From: Acetofilamentum sp.
GTDB taxonomy: Bacteria; Bacteroidota; Bacteroidia; Bacteroidales; DTU049
Assembly: GCA_020720525.1 (NCBI GenBank)
Contig: DYON01000161.1
Location: forward strand, 1-6,142
DNA: 6,142 bases
Direction of reading: 5' to 3'
Positions 1 to 6,005 of this stretch are shown here, piece after piece. Numbering within the stretch: position 1 is the first letter of the stretch; each line of letters opens with the position of its first letter. A program made the position numbers and the translations under genes. A model generated the notes under the pieces. The model was given only the letters and a program-made list of their open reading frames with translations. It searched no databases and was not told the origin of the DNA.

Positions 1-23
1 CAAAATAAAACCCATTAACAGAC

Positions 24-87
24 TGTCATTCAGAGTGTTTCGTGGCAAAATAAGCGAAAAAGCCACGAAATGTATCGAAGAATGACA
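24..87. repeat. Long imperfect inverted repeat (REP/MITE-like intergenic hairpin)
   Basis: Two nested pairs of perfect arms are visible. The outer arms are TGTCATTC (24-31) and GAATGACA (80-87); the inner arms are TTTCGTGGC (38-46) and GCCACGAAA (62-70). They flank an A-rich 15-base loop (47-61) and unpaired stretches at 32-37 and 71-79. Outer arms of this form (TGTCATTC...GAATGACA) are, to my knowledge, common in dispersed intergenic repeats of Bacteroidota. There is no coding frame inside. It could also be the transcription terminator of a gene left of the window, but no clean T-run follows the right arm. The structure is certain; its class is inferred. Confidence 0.7.
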
Positions 88-90
88 TTT

Positions 91-111
91 TTGAAAAAAT
101 AGAATTTTCAA
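91..111. repeat. Small AT-rich inverted repeat
   Basis: TTGAAAA (91-97) pairs perfectly with TTTTCAA (105-111) around a 7-base loop, three bases after the large hairpin. It contains only one G-C pair per stem, so the predicted structure is weak. In an AT-rich intergenic region this may be chance. The rest of 112-268 is AT-rich and shows no gene, tRNA or recognisable riboswitch. Confidence 0.25.
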
Positions 112-268
112 CATCAACCACAGGAAAAATGAATATTCATTAACCTAAAATTTTACCAATAATATGACTATTACGATTATTTTTTTAACCCTGTATAATA
201 TCAACAAATATCTTGCAAATAATCACAAATAGTATATAGCTTATAGGGAAGAATCGAAAAATAGAGCT

Positions 269-276
269 TACATTTG
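269..276 (+). promoter_or_regulatory. Candidate Bacteroidota -7 promoter box for the mce-mmd operon
   Basis: TACATTTG matches the Bacteroidota primary-sigma -7 consensus TAnnTTTG at all six fixed positions. It lies 15 bases before the ATG at 292. Transcription starting about 7 bases downstream of the box would give a leader of roughly 10 bases. No clear -33 TTTG/TTG element is seen at the usual spacing, which lowers confidence. The box overlaps an in-frame TTG at 274-276, a reason not to use that TTG as the start codon. Confidence 0.5.
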
Positions 277-291
277 CAAGCAAAAACAGCC

Positions 292-705
292 ATGGAAATA
301 TCACATATCGAGCACATTGGCATTGCGGTAAATAACCTCGAGGAAAGCATTAAATACTACGAGGAAGTGTTAGGTTTAACATGTTATGCAGTTGAGGAAG
401 TTGCCGATCAACGGGTAAAAACTGCTTTTTTCATGGTTGGTCAAACCAAGATAGAGCTTCTTGAAACAACCGATCCAGAAGGTCCAATCGGAAAATTCAT
501 CGAAAAGAAAGGACAGGGAATGCATCATCTGGCATTTGCTGTTAAAAATATTGAGGCTGCAATTGCCGAAGCTGAAGAGAAAGGTGTTCAGTTGATCGAC
601 AAAGCTCCAAGAAAAGGCGCAGAAGGACTAAGTATAGCTTTTTTGCATCCCAAATCGACTGTAGGTGTTCTCACTGAATTGTGCGAAAATAAAAACTCAA
701 AGTAA
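292..705 (+). CDS. mce: Methylmalonyl-CoA epimerase
   Basis: This enzyme interconverts (R)- and (S)-methylmalonyl-CoA, linking methylmalonyl-CoA mutase to the decarboxylase encoded downstream; it is cytosolic and metal-dependent. The 137-residue product has the two-module vicinal-oxygen-chelate (glyoxalase) fold. Module one begins with HIGIAV (His8, likely metal ligand) and contains KIELLE (53-58, a likely ligand region). Module two begins with MHHLAFAV (77-84, likely ligand His79) and ends with HPKSTVGVLTELCE (119-132), where Glu129 is the expected last ligand. Length fits the family (about 130-140). ATG 292 is chosen over the in-frame TTG at 274 because HIxHIGIAV normally sits within the first ten residues and the TTG lies inside a promoter-like box. 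No Shine-Dalgarno is visible. The stop is separated from mmdA by one base. Identification is secure from motifs and context. Confidence 0.95.
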   Translation: MEISHIEHIGIAVNNLEESIKYYEEVLGLTCYAVEEVADQRVKTAFFMVGQTKIELLETTDPEGPIGKFIEKKGQGMHHLAFAVKNIEAAIAEAEEKGVQLIDKAPRKGAEGLSIAFLHPKSTVGVLTELCENKNSK

Positions 706-706
706 T

Positions 707-2266
707 ATGTCCATAGAAGATAAAATTAAAGACCTACTCGACCGCCGTGTATTAGCACGTATGGGAGGTGGGCAAAAGCGAATTGAAGCCCAACATGCTA
801 AAGGTAAGCTTACTGCTCGCGAGCGAATTGAGCTTATGCTCGACGAAGATTCTTTCGAGGAATTCGATATGTTTGTATCGCACCGTTGCCACGATTTTGG
901 CATGGAAAAAGAAAAATATCTTTCAGACGGAGTTGTAACTGGCTATGGAACAATTGATGGACGGCTTGTGTACATTTTTTCTCAAGATTTCACTGTATTT
1001 GGTGGCTCATTGTCGGAAACTTATGCAAATAAAATTTGCAAAATAATGGATCAGGCACTTAAAGTAGGAGCTCCTGTAATTGGGATCAACGATTCGGGTG
1101 GAGCACGTATTCAAGAGGGTGTTAAAAGTTTGGGTGGATATGCCGATATTTTCGAACGCAACATTGTTGCATCGGGCGTGATTCCACAAATCTCAGCTAT
1201 TTTTGGTCCATGTGCAGGGGGTGCAGTTTATTCGCCAGCGCTTACCGATTTCATCCTCATGTCGAAAGAAAACAGTTACATGTTTGTTACTGGTCCCAAA
1301 GTGGTGAAAACGGTTACGGGTGAAATAGTTACCGATCAGGAATTGGGAGGTGCTTCTGTTCATGCTTCGAAATCGGGCGTGGCTCATTTTGTTGCTGAAA
1401 ACGAAGAAGAAGGCATCATGATTATTCGCAAGCTGATTAGCTATCTTCCAGCGAACAACATGGAAGATCCTCCTTTTGTTGTTTCCGACGACCCAATCGA
1501 TCGCCTCGATGATGCTCTAAATTATATTATTCCAGAAAATCCAAATAAGCCATACGATGTAAAAGACGTTATTTCAGCTATGGTTGATAATGGAGAATAC
1601 CTTGAAGTTCATCGCAACTACGCACCCAATATGGTTGTTGGATTTGCTCGTATGGGTGGTATGTCGGTAGGTATTGTTGCCAATCAGCCCAATTATCTTG
1701 CTGGTGTACTCGACATCGATGCATCTAAAAAAGGTGCACGATTTGTACGTTTCTGCGACGCATTTAATATACCCATTATCACTTTGGTTGATGTGCCTGG
1801 TTTCCTTCCAGGAACTCAACAAGAATATGGTGGAATTATTACCAATGGAGCCAAATTGCTTTTTGCTTATGGAGAAGCAACTGTACCGAAAATCACCATT
1901 ACGCTTCGTAAATCGTACGGTGGAGCACACGATGTAATGGGCTCGAAACAGCTACGAGCCGACATCAATTATGCATGGCCATCGGCCGAGATTGCAGTTA
2001 TGGGCGCTCGTGGTGCTGTTGAAATTATCGAAGGTCGAAAAATCAAAGAATTCACCAACGATGTTGAACGTGCCAAATTTATCGAAGAAAAAGAAGCTGA
2101 GTATCGCGAACAGTTTGCATCGCCATACCAAGCAGCACGCTATGGTTTTATCGACGACATTATTGAGCCACGAAACACCCGTTTCAGAGTAATTAGGGCA
2201 TTACAGTCTCTTTCGACCAAAAAGCAAAGCTTGCCTGCAAAAAAACATAGTAATCTTCCTTTGTAA
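707..2266 (+). CDS. mmdA: Methylmalonyl-CoA decarboxylase carboxyltransferase (alpha) subunit
   Basis: This 519-residue subunit transfers the carboxyl group of methylmalonyl-CoA to the biotin on MmdC, giving propionyl-CoA. It belongs to the acyl-CoA carboxylase beta/carboxyltransferase family and has two crotonase-like halves. In the N-half, GGARIQEGV (131-139) and GPCAGGAVYSPALTDF (167-182) form the CoA and oxyanion region. In the C-half, VDVPGFLPGTQQEYGG (361-376) and SYGGAHDVMGS (403-413) are hallmark motifs. Asp409 sits where S. coelicolor PccB has the residue (Asp422) linked to propionyl-type substrate choice. The length is full and the basic tail ending KKHSNLPL is typical of Bacteroidota homologues. 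ATG 707 is chosen: the in-frame TTG at 665 would overlap mce and add 14 unconserved residues. Propionyl-CoA carboxylase beta is the close alternative by sequence, but the membrane pump subunits downstream and absence of a biotin carboxylase favour decarboxylase. Confidence 0.93.
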   Translation: MSIEDKIKDLLDRRVLARMGGGQKRIEAQHAKGKLTARERIELMLDEDSFEEFDMFVSHRCHDFGMEKEKYLSDGVVTGYGTIDGRLVYIFSQDFTVFGGSLSETYANKICKIMDQALKVGAPVIGINDSGGARIQEGVKSLGGYADIFERNIVASGVIPQISAIFGPCAGGAVYSPALTDFILMSKENSYMFVTGPKVVKTVTGEIVTDQELGGASVHASKSGVAHFVAENEEEGIMIIRKLISYLPANNMEDPPFVVSDDPIDRLDDALNYIIPENPNKPYDVKDVISAMVDNGEYLEVHRNYAPNMVVGFARMGGMSVGIVANQPNYLAGVLDIDASKKGARFVRFCDAFNIPIITLVDVPGFLPGTQQEYGGIITNGAKLLFAYGEATVPKITITLRKSYGGAHDVMGSKQLRADINYAWPSAEIAVMGARGAVEIIEGRKIKEFTNDVERAKFIEEKEAEYREQFASPYQAARYGFIDDIIEPRNTRFRVIRALQSLSTKKQSLPAKKHSNLPL

Positions 2267-2277
2267 TTGAAGCAACT

Positions 2278-3183
2278 ATGAATCAAATAATTAAATTTAT
2301 TTTACTGCTTTCGTCGATAATGTTGTTTCGTCCAGGTTTTTCGCAAAATCAAACCGATATTTGCATCAACGAGGTGATGACAATCAATTCAAATGGGCCA
2401 ATCGATAATTTTGGACATCATGTGGCTTGGATTGAAATTTTCAATTCGAGTTATGGCTCGGTGAATATTGCAAACATGTATTTAACCGATGATGTAAACA
2501 ATCCTCGGAAATACCAATTGCCAATCGACAACCGTATGGTCTTGTCGCCACGAAGCTACTGTTTGTTCTATTTCGACGGAAACTCAGAGCATGGTGTTTT
2601 TCATTCCAATTTCAAACTCGATTCGACTGGCTTCATAGCATTATACGCCTCAAATGCAACAACTCTCATCGATTCGGTTTCATTTTCATTTTCTAAAGCC
2701 GATCAAACTTGTGCAAGGAGTATAGATGGCGAAGGGGATTGGGTTGTTTCGGATAGTTATACACCTGGTCAAACCAACGAAACTGAGTCCAAGATAAAAA
2801 CCGCCGAATTGTTTGTTCAGTACGATCCAATTGGTATTGGAATGGCTTTAGTGGCTTTTTCGGTAGTGATGTGTGCTTTAGCTCTCCTTTATTTCATGTT
2901 TAAGCTTTTGTCGAATCTTTTTCAAACAAAAGTTACCGTTAAAAATAAAAAAGAATCAATACTTGCTGTGAGCAATCAAGATGATATTCAGGTTTTGAGT
3001 GGCGAAATAAATGCAGCTATTGCGCTTGCAATTCATCTCTATAGAAACGAAATGCACGATCACGAAGAAGCTGTAATCACCATTAAAAAGGTTACCAAAA
3101 CCTATTCTCCTTGGAGCTCGAAATTGTATATGCTCCGACAAACTCCCAACAAACCCGTTCAAAACCCATTTAAAAGAAAGTAG
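2278..3183 (+). CDS. Secreted lamin-tail domain fused to OadG-type decarboxylase gamma/delta subunit
   Basis: The 301-residue product has three parts. Residues 1-22 look like a Sec signal peptide with likely cleavage before Gln23. Residues about 27-167 match the bacterial lamin-tail domain pattern: INEV near the start, WIEIFN (51-56), NMYLTDD (66-72), a LSPRSYCLFYFDG strand (89-101), HSNFKLDSTGFIALY (109-123), DSVSF, and the closing W...YTPGQTN (155-167). Residues about 185-212 are one membrane helix starting DPIGIGMALVAFSVV, the OadG-family signature. The basic cytosolic tail carries SGEINAAIALAIHLY (241-255) and YSPWSSKLYMLRQTP (276-290). The inferred topology is lamin-tail domain in the periplasm and tail in the cytosol, where OadG-type subunits tether MmdA and the biotin carrier to the beta subunit. 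It begins 11 bases after mmdA and ends 3 bases before mmdC. The anchor role is inferred from family and position; the exported domain's role is unknown. Confidence 0.85.
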   Translation: MNQIIKFILLLSSIMLFRPGFSQNQTDICINEVMTINSNGPIDNFGHHVAWIEIFNSSYGSVNIANMYLTDDVNNPRKYQLPIDNRMVLSPRSYCLFYFDGNSEHGVFHSNFKLDSTGFIALYASNATTLIDSVSFSFSKADQTCARSIDGEGDWVVSDSYTPGQTNETESKIKTAELFVQYDPIGIGMALVAFSVVMCALALLYFMFKLLSNLFQTKVTVKNKKESILAVSNQDDIQVLSGEINAAIALAIHLYRNEMHDHEEAVITIKKVTKTYSPWSSKLYMLRQTPNKPVQNPFKRK

Positions 3184-3186
3184 GCA

Positions 3187-3627
3187 ATGAAGAAATTTGC
3201 ATTTACCATAAACGGAAATAAATACAATGTTGAAATCGGTGAAGTGGAAGAAGCTCACATCGAAGTAAACGTGAACGGAACCGCATACGATGTGGAAGTT
3301 GACCGTAGTATTCAACCAGTTAAAACACCCAAATTGGTTCGTCAACAAGCCATTCCATCAACAGATGCAAGCCCGCAGGTGAAAAAAACATCTGCTCCAG
3401 GGTCTCAAGCTATTGGAAGTGTCAAGTCGCCACTACCTGGTGTTATCATGGATGTTCACGTGAAAGAAGGCGATTCTATTTCGCTAGGTCAAAAACTTCT
3501 AACTCTCGAAGCCATGAAGATGGAAATGGTCATCAGCTCCGACAAAGAAGGAACTGTGAAAGCAATTAAGTTTCACAAAGGCGACAATGTAATGGAAGGT
3601 GATGTATTAGTTGAAATTGGAGGTTGA
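3187..3627 (+). CDS. mmdC: Biotin carboxyl carrier subunit of methylmalonyl-CoA decarboxylase
   Basis: The 146-residue protein carries the biotin that shuttles CO2 from MmdA to MmdB. The C-terminal biotinyl/lipoyl domain (about 78-146) begins KSPLPGVIMDVHVKEGD and has the biotinylation motif EAMKMEM (108-114), with Lys111 the acceptor; it ends in the typical GDVLVEIGG. Residues 1-40 form a short beta-rich segment (FTINGNKYNVEIG) seen in Bacteroidota homologues. A linker rich in Pro, Ala, Ser and Lys (about 44-77) should let the domain swing between active sites in cytosol and at the membrane. The biotin must be added by a ligase (BirA) not in this window. The start ATG lies 3 bases after the previous stop; the last codons (GGA GGT) also form a Shine-Dalgarno-like site for mmdB. 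Confidence 0.94.
   Translation: MKKFAFTINGNKYNVEIGEVEEAHIEVNVNGTAYDVEVDRSIQPVKTPKLVRQQAIPSTDASPQVKKTSAPGSQAIGSVKSPLPGVIMDVHVKEGDSISLGQKLLTLEAMKMEMVISSDKEGTVKAIKFHKGDNVMEGDVLVEIGG
3619..3623 (+). promoter_or_regulatory. Shine-Dalgarno-like site for mmdB, inside the mmdC 3' end
   Basis: GGAGG lies 5 bases before the mmdB ATG at 3629 and overlaps the last two sense codons of mmdC. It is the only good Shine-Dalgarno match upstream of any start in this window. Bacteroidota usually depend little on such sites, so it may be a by-product of the conserved Gly-Gly ending of the biotin domain. The spacing supports ATG 3629 over the in-frame TTG at 3611. Confidence 0.4.
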
Positions 3628-3628
3628 T

Positions 3629-4780
3629 ATGAGTTTTTTTGAATTTTTACTACAGCGCTTCGAACAATTTTTTCAATACACAGCATTTGCCAATATGACA
3701 CTGGGTCATATTGTCATGATTTCGATTGGTTTAATTTTCATCTATCTTGCCATTGCAAAAGATTACGAACCGCTTCTATTGGTTCCGATTGGATTTGGAA
3801 TGATAGTAGGCAATATTCCGTTTTATCCAGGGCTGAAACTTGGCATTTATGAAACGGGTAGTGTGATGAATTATTTGTATTTTGGTGTAATCCAGGGGGT
3901 GTATCCACCCTTAATATTTCTTGGGATTGGGGCTATGACCGACTTCTCGGCTTTGATATCGAATCCAAAACTGTTTTTGATTGGGGCAGCTGCTCAGATT
4001 GGAATTTTTGGTGCATATATGGTTTCGCTTGCTCTTGGATTTAGTCCACAGGAAGCTGGAGCAATTGGTATTATTGGAGGTGCCGATGGTCCAACTGCCA
4101 TTTTCCTCTCGTCGAAGCTGGCGCCCGATCTTATGGGGGCCATTGCGGTTTCGGCCTACAGCTACATGGCTTTGGTTCCTGTTATTCAGCCGCCAATTAT
4201 GCGATTGCTTACAAGCAAAAAAGAGCGATTAATTCGCATGAAACCGCCACGCGCCGTATCAAAGCGAGAGAAAATACTTTTTCCCATCATTGGAATACTC
4301 TTAACATGCTTTATTGTCCCGTCGGGCTTACCTCTTCTTGGAATGCTTTTCTTTGGAAATTTACTTAAAGAAAGCGGCGTCACCAAACGTTTGGCCGATA
4401 CAGCAAAAGGTCCTCTGATTGACATTGTTACCATTTTAATTGGTTTAACTGTTGGCGCATCAACTCAAGCAACTACCTTTCTCACAACCAAATCGGTTGG
4501 TATTTTTGCTTTAGGTGCTGCTTCGTTTGTTATTGCCACATTTGGTGGAGTAATGTTCTGTAAGATCCTTAATTTATTTCTGAAACCAGGTCGTAAAATC
4601 AATCCCCTTATTGGAAATGCTGGTGTTTCGGCTGTGCCCGATAGCGCGCGTGTTTCGCAGATGATTGGTCAACAATACGACAAAACAAACCACTTGCTGA
4701 TGCACGCCATGGGCCCAAATGTAGCAGGTGTAATCGGAAGTGCTGTTGCTGCTGGCATCATGCTAAGCTTTTTGTATTAA
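3629..4780 (+). CDS. mmdB: Na+-translocating methylmalonyl-CoA decarboxylase beta subunit
   Basis: This inner-membrane protein decarboxylates carboxybiotin on MmdC and couples this to outward Na+ transport. The 383 residues are mostly hydrophobic, with many membrane helices and a basic loop at about 196-216. Family hallmarks are GIIGGADGPTAIF (147-159) and NPLIGNAGVSAVPDSARV (325-342). Residues implicated in Na+ transport in Klebsiella OadB (Asp203, Tyr229, Asn373, Gly377, Ser382, Arg389) have counterparts at Asp153, Tyr179, Asn325, Gly329, Ser334 and Arg341 with the same spacings within each cluster, so the pump looks intact. Length is slightly shorter than Klebsiella OadB, as usual for MmdB types. 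ATG 3629 is chosen because it follows the mmdC stop by one base and has a GGAGG site; the earlier TTG adds only six residues inside mmdC. Sequence alone does not separate OadB, GcdB and MmdB; the operon indicates MmdB. Confidence 0.94.
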   Translation: MSFFEFLLQRFEQFFQYTAFANMTLGHIVMISIGLIFIYLAIAKDYEPLLLVPIGFGMIVGNIPFYPGLKLGIYETGSVMNYLYFGVIQGVYPPLIFLGIGAMTDFSALISNPKLFLIGAAAQIGIFGAYMVSLALGFSPQEAGAIGIIGGADGPTAIFLSSKLAPDLMGAIAVSAYSYMALVPVIQPPIMRLLTSKKERLIRMKPPRAVSKREKILFPIIGILLTCFIVPSGLPLLGMLFFGNLLKESGVTKRLADTAKGPLIDIVTILIGLTVGASTQATTFLTTKSVGIFALGAASFVIATFGGVMFCKILNLFLKPGRKINPLIGNAGVSAVPDSARVSQMIGQQYDKTNHLLMHAMGPNVAGVIGSAVAAGIMLSFLY

Positions 4781-4785
4781 CTTTG
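4778..4785 (+). promoter_or_regulatory. Candidate -7 promoter box for the TerC-family gene
   Basis: TAACTTTG matches TAnnTTTG at all fixed positions and overlaps the mmdB stop codon. It lies 18 bases before the ATG at 4804, close to the 15 bases at the head of the operon. No convincing -33 element is found at the usual distance. If real, the TerC-family gene can be transcribed apart from the decarboxylase operon; the 23-base gap also permits read-through. Confidence 0.4.
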
Positions 4786-4788
4786 TGC

Positions 4789-4804
4789 TCAGATTGAAAT
4801 CTGA
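4789..4804 (+). other. Short perfect hairpin abutting the TerC-family start codon
   Basis: TCAGAT and ATCTGA form a 6-base stem around a TGAA loop, and the final A of the right arm is the first base of the start codon. No T-run follows, so it is not an intrinsic terminator. Its place could affect translation initiation or transcription start, or it could be a small operator half-site pair. It is short enough to be chance. Confidence 0.35.
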
Positions 4805-5847
4805 TGAATGAACTGATTTTTTCTAGTGCTTTTTTAGTACTTGTTGCTATTCTGTTGTTGTTAGATCTAGGCTTGTTTACTAAAAACAGTCATGAAGTTT
4901 CCATGCGAGAAGCTGGAATCATGACTATTATATGGGTTTCGTTGTCAATTGCTTTTTATTTTTTCATTCGCTTTAACGGCGATTTGATTCATGGCATTGA
5001 AAACCTTGAACAACTGAAGGAAATAATTGCTCTTCATCGACATCCAATCGATATAAGCTCAATGGATTTTGATACTGCTTTGCAGACCTATCGAAACAAT
5101 CTTTCATTGGAGTATATTACAGGATATTTGATTGAATATGCGCTTTCAGTCGATAATCTTTTCGTAATGTTGCTCATTTTTATGAGTTTTAGGGTGCGTC
5201 GAAAAAACTATAAAAAAGTTCTGTTCTGGGGCATATTGGGAGCTGTTGTGATGCGGTTTTTATTTATTTTCTTCAGTTCAGCGCTTATTCACAAGTTTGA
5301 ATGGATACTGTATGTCTTCGGTGCATTCTTGTTGTTTACAGGTGCAAAAATGTTCTTCTCTAAAGAAGATTCAGAAAAGATGGAGGTGTCAAGTCATCCT
5401 GTTGTTAAGTTTGCCTCGAAGCATTTTCGCATTTATCCTCATTTTGTGAAAGATCATTTCTTTATTCGCAAAGCAGGTAAGGTGTTTCTAACTCCACTGT
5501 TTCTAGTTGTGCTTGTGATAGAATTTTCCGATGTGATTTTTGCAGTCGACTCAGTTCCAGCAATTTTTTCAATCACCAAAGATCCGTTTATTGTATTTTT
5601 CTCAAATATTTTCGCCATACTTGGGCTCCGAAGTCTGTTTTTCCTTTTGGCTGGATTTATGAACAAGTTTAGATATCTCAAACCTGGCTTGGCTATTCTA
5701 CTCTTCGTTATTGGTCTTAAATTGATTTTCGAAGACTTTCTTCATCACATTGGGTTCACTACACTACACAGCTTGTTGGTGATAGCAGGAATCCTTTTCA
5801 TGAGCGTAGCACTTTCTATTATGATACCAAATCAGAAAGCCAATTAG
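4804..5847 (+). CDS. terC: TerC/Alx-family integral membrane protein
   Basis: The 347-residue inner-membrane protein has about nine hydrophobic segments (near 4-24, 36-56, 103-127, 137-160, 166-185, 227-250, 262-284, 291-310, 320-341). Signature acidic membrane motifs are YLIEYALSVDN (108-118) and EFSDVIFAVDSVPAIF (240-255), followed by KDPFIVFFSNIFAILGLRSL (259-278), closely resembling E. coli Alx. Family members export divalent metal ions: Alx and related proteins are tied to Mn2+ export, and TerC to tellurite resistance. The acidic residues in the two motifs are the likely metal-binding sites. Compared with Alx, it has about 35 extra hydrophilic residues between the second and third helices (about 57-102). 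It follows mmdB by 23 bases, but no direct link to the decarboxylase is known. The family is certain; substrate (Mn2+ most likely) is inferred. No other ter gene is nearby, so tellurite resistance is not implied. Confidence 0.9.
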   Translation: MNELIFSSAFLVLVAILLLLDLGLFTKNSHEVSMREAGIMTIIWVSLSIAFYFFIRFNGDLIHGIENLEQLKEIIALHRHPIDISSMDFDTALQTYRNNLSLEYITGYLIEYALSVDNLFVMLLIFMSFRVRRKNYKKVLFWGILGAVVMRFLFIFFSSALIHKFEWILYVFGAFLLFTGAKMFFSKEDSEKMEVSSHPVVKFASKHFRIYPHFVKDHFFIRKAGKVFLTPLFLVVLVIEFSDVIFAVDSVPAIFSITKDPFIVFFSNIFAILGLRSLFFLLAGFMNKFRYLKPGLAILLFVIGLKLIFEDFLHHIGFTTLHSLLVIAGILFMSVALSIMIPNQKAN

Positions 5848-5915
5848 TACTAAAGACGAATATTTTCGATTCAGTATTATATTAATTCTATTATGTAATT
5901 ACAAATATTAATGTC
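5848..5915. other. AT-rich intergenic region after the TerC-family gene
   Basis: This stretch is AT-rich and non-coding. It holds only a weak 4-base stem, CGAA (5857-5860) with TTCG (5865-5868), without a following T-run, so no convincing terminator is seen. ATTAAT occurs twice, near its middle and right end. No tRNA or other RNA gene is recognised. Confidence 0.5.
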
Positions 5916-5923
5916 TATCTTCG
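5916..5923 (+). promoter_or_regulatory. Candidate -7 promoter box near the right edge
   Basis: TATCTTCG matches TAnnTTTG at five of six fixed positions and is followed directly by CACC and an ATG at 5928. The TATCTTnGCACC arrangement before a start codon resembles many Bacteroidota gene starts. The one mismatch and lack of a clear -33 element limit confidence. It points rightward into a reading frame of only 25 codons. Confidence 0.35.
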
Positions 5924-5927
5924 CACC

Positions 5928-6005
5928 ATGAGTAAAGTAGCCCTTAAAATAGAAAATTTGTTACTACTCAGCAGGAAAAAGTTCTTGATCAGCCAGATTT
6001 GTTAA
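5928..6005 (+). other. Short + strand reading frame of 25 codons, possible leader or truncated gene start
   Basis: An ATG immediately after a promoter-like box opens a frame beginning MSKVALKIENLLLL and ending at TAA 6003-6005. The product would be 25 residues: basic at the start, leucine-rich in the middle (IENLLLL), then Ser-Arg-Lys-Lys. I do not recognise it. It overlaps, on the opposite strand, the end of a longer frame (5964-6140) across 42 bases. Options are the first codons of a gene broken by an insertion, a leader peptide, or a non-coding transcript start. A chance frame of this length is also easily possible. Confidence 0.2.

Noticed and set aside
194..199. TATAAT hexamer upstream of the epimerase
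   Set aside because: It matches an E. coli -10 box, but there is no TTGACA-like -35 at 16-18 bases, it is 93 bases from the start codon, and the organism appears to use Bacteroidota-type promoters.
665..706. Upstream TTG start for mmdA giving 14 more residues
   Set aside because: It would overlap the end of the epimerase gene and the extra residues do not resemble the family N-terminus; ATG 707 gives the expected MSIEDKIKDLLDRR start.
1574..1930. Long - strand frame inside mmdA, and similar frames within other genes
   Set aside because: These lie fully within strongly conserved coding sequence on the opposite strand, have low-complexity Ser/Asn/Cys-rich products without recognisable motifs, and no start signals. 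They are shadows of the real genes.
2956..3348. 130-codon - strand frame spanning the junction of the OadG-like gene and mmdC
   Set aside because: It overlaps two well-supported genes and has a Cys/Phe/His-rich composition typical of antisense shadow frames; no domain is visible.
4781..4803. Possible yybP-ykoY Mn2+ riboswitch or alx-type regulatory RNA before the TerC-family gene
   Set aside because: Only 23 bases separate the genes, and the mmdB coding sequence just upstream is conserved protein code; there is no room for such an aptamer.
5857..5868. CGAA-TATT-TTCG as a terminator after the TerC-family gene
   Set aside because: The stem is only four pairs and no T-run follows, so it is not credible as an intrinsic terminator.
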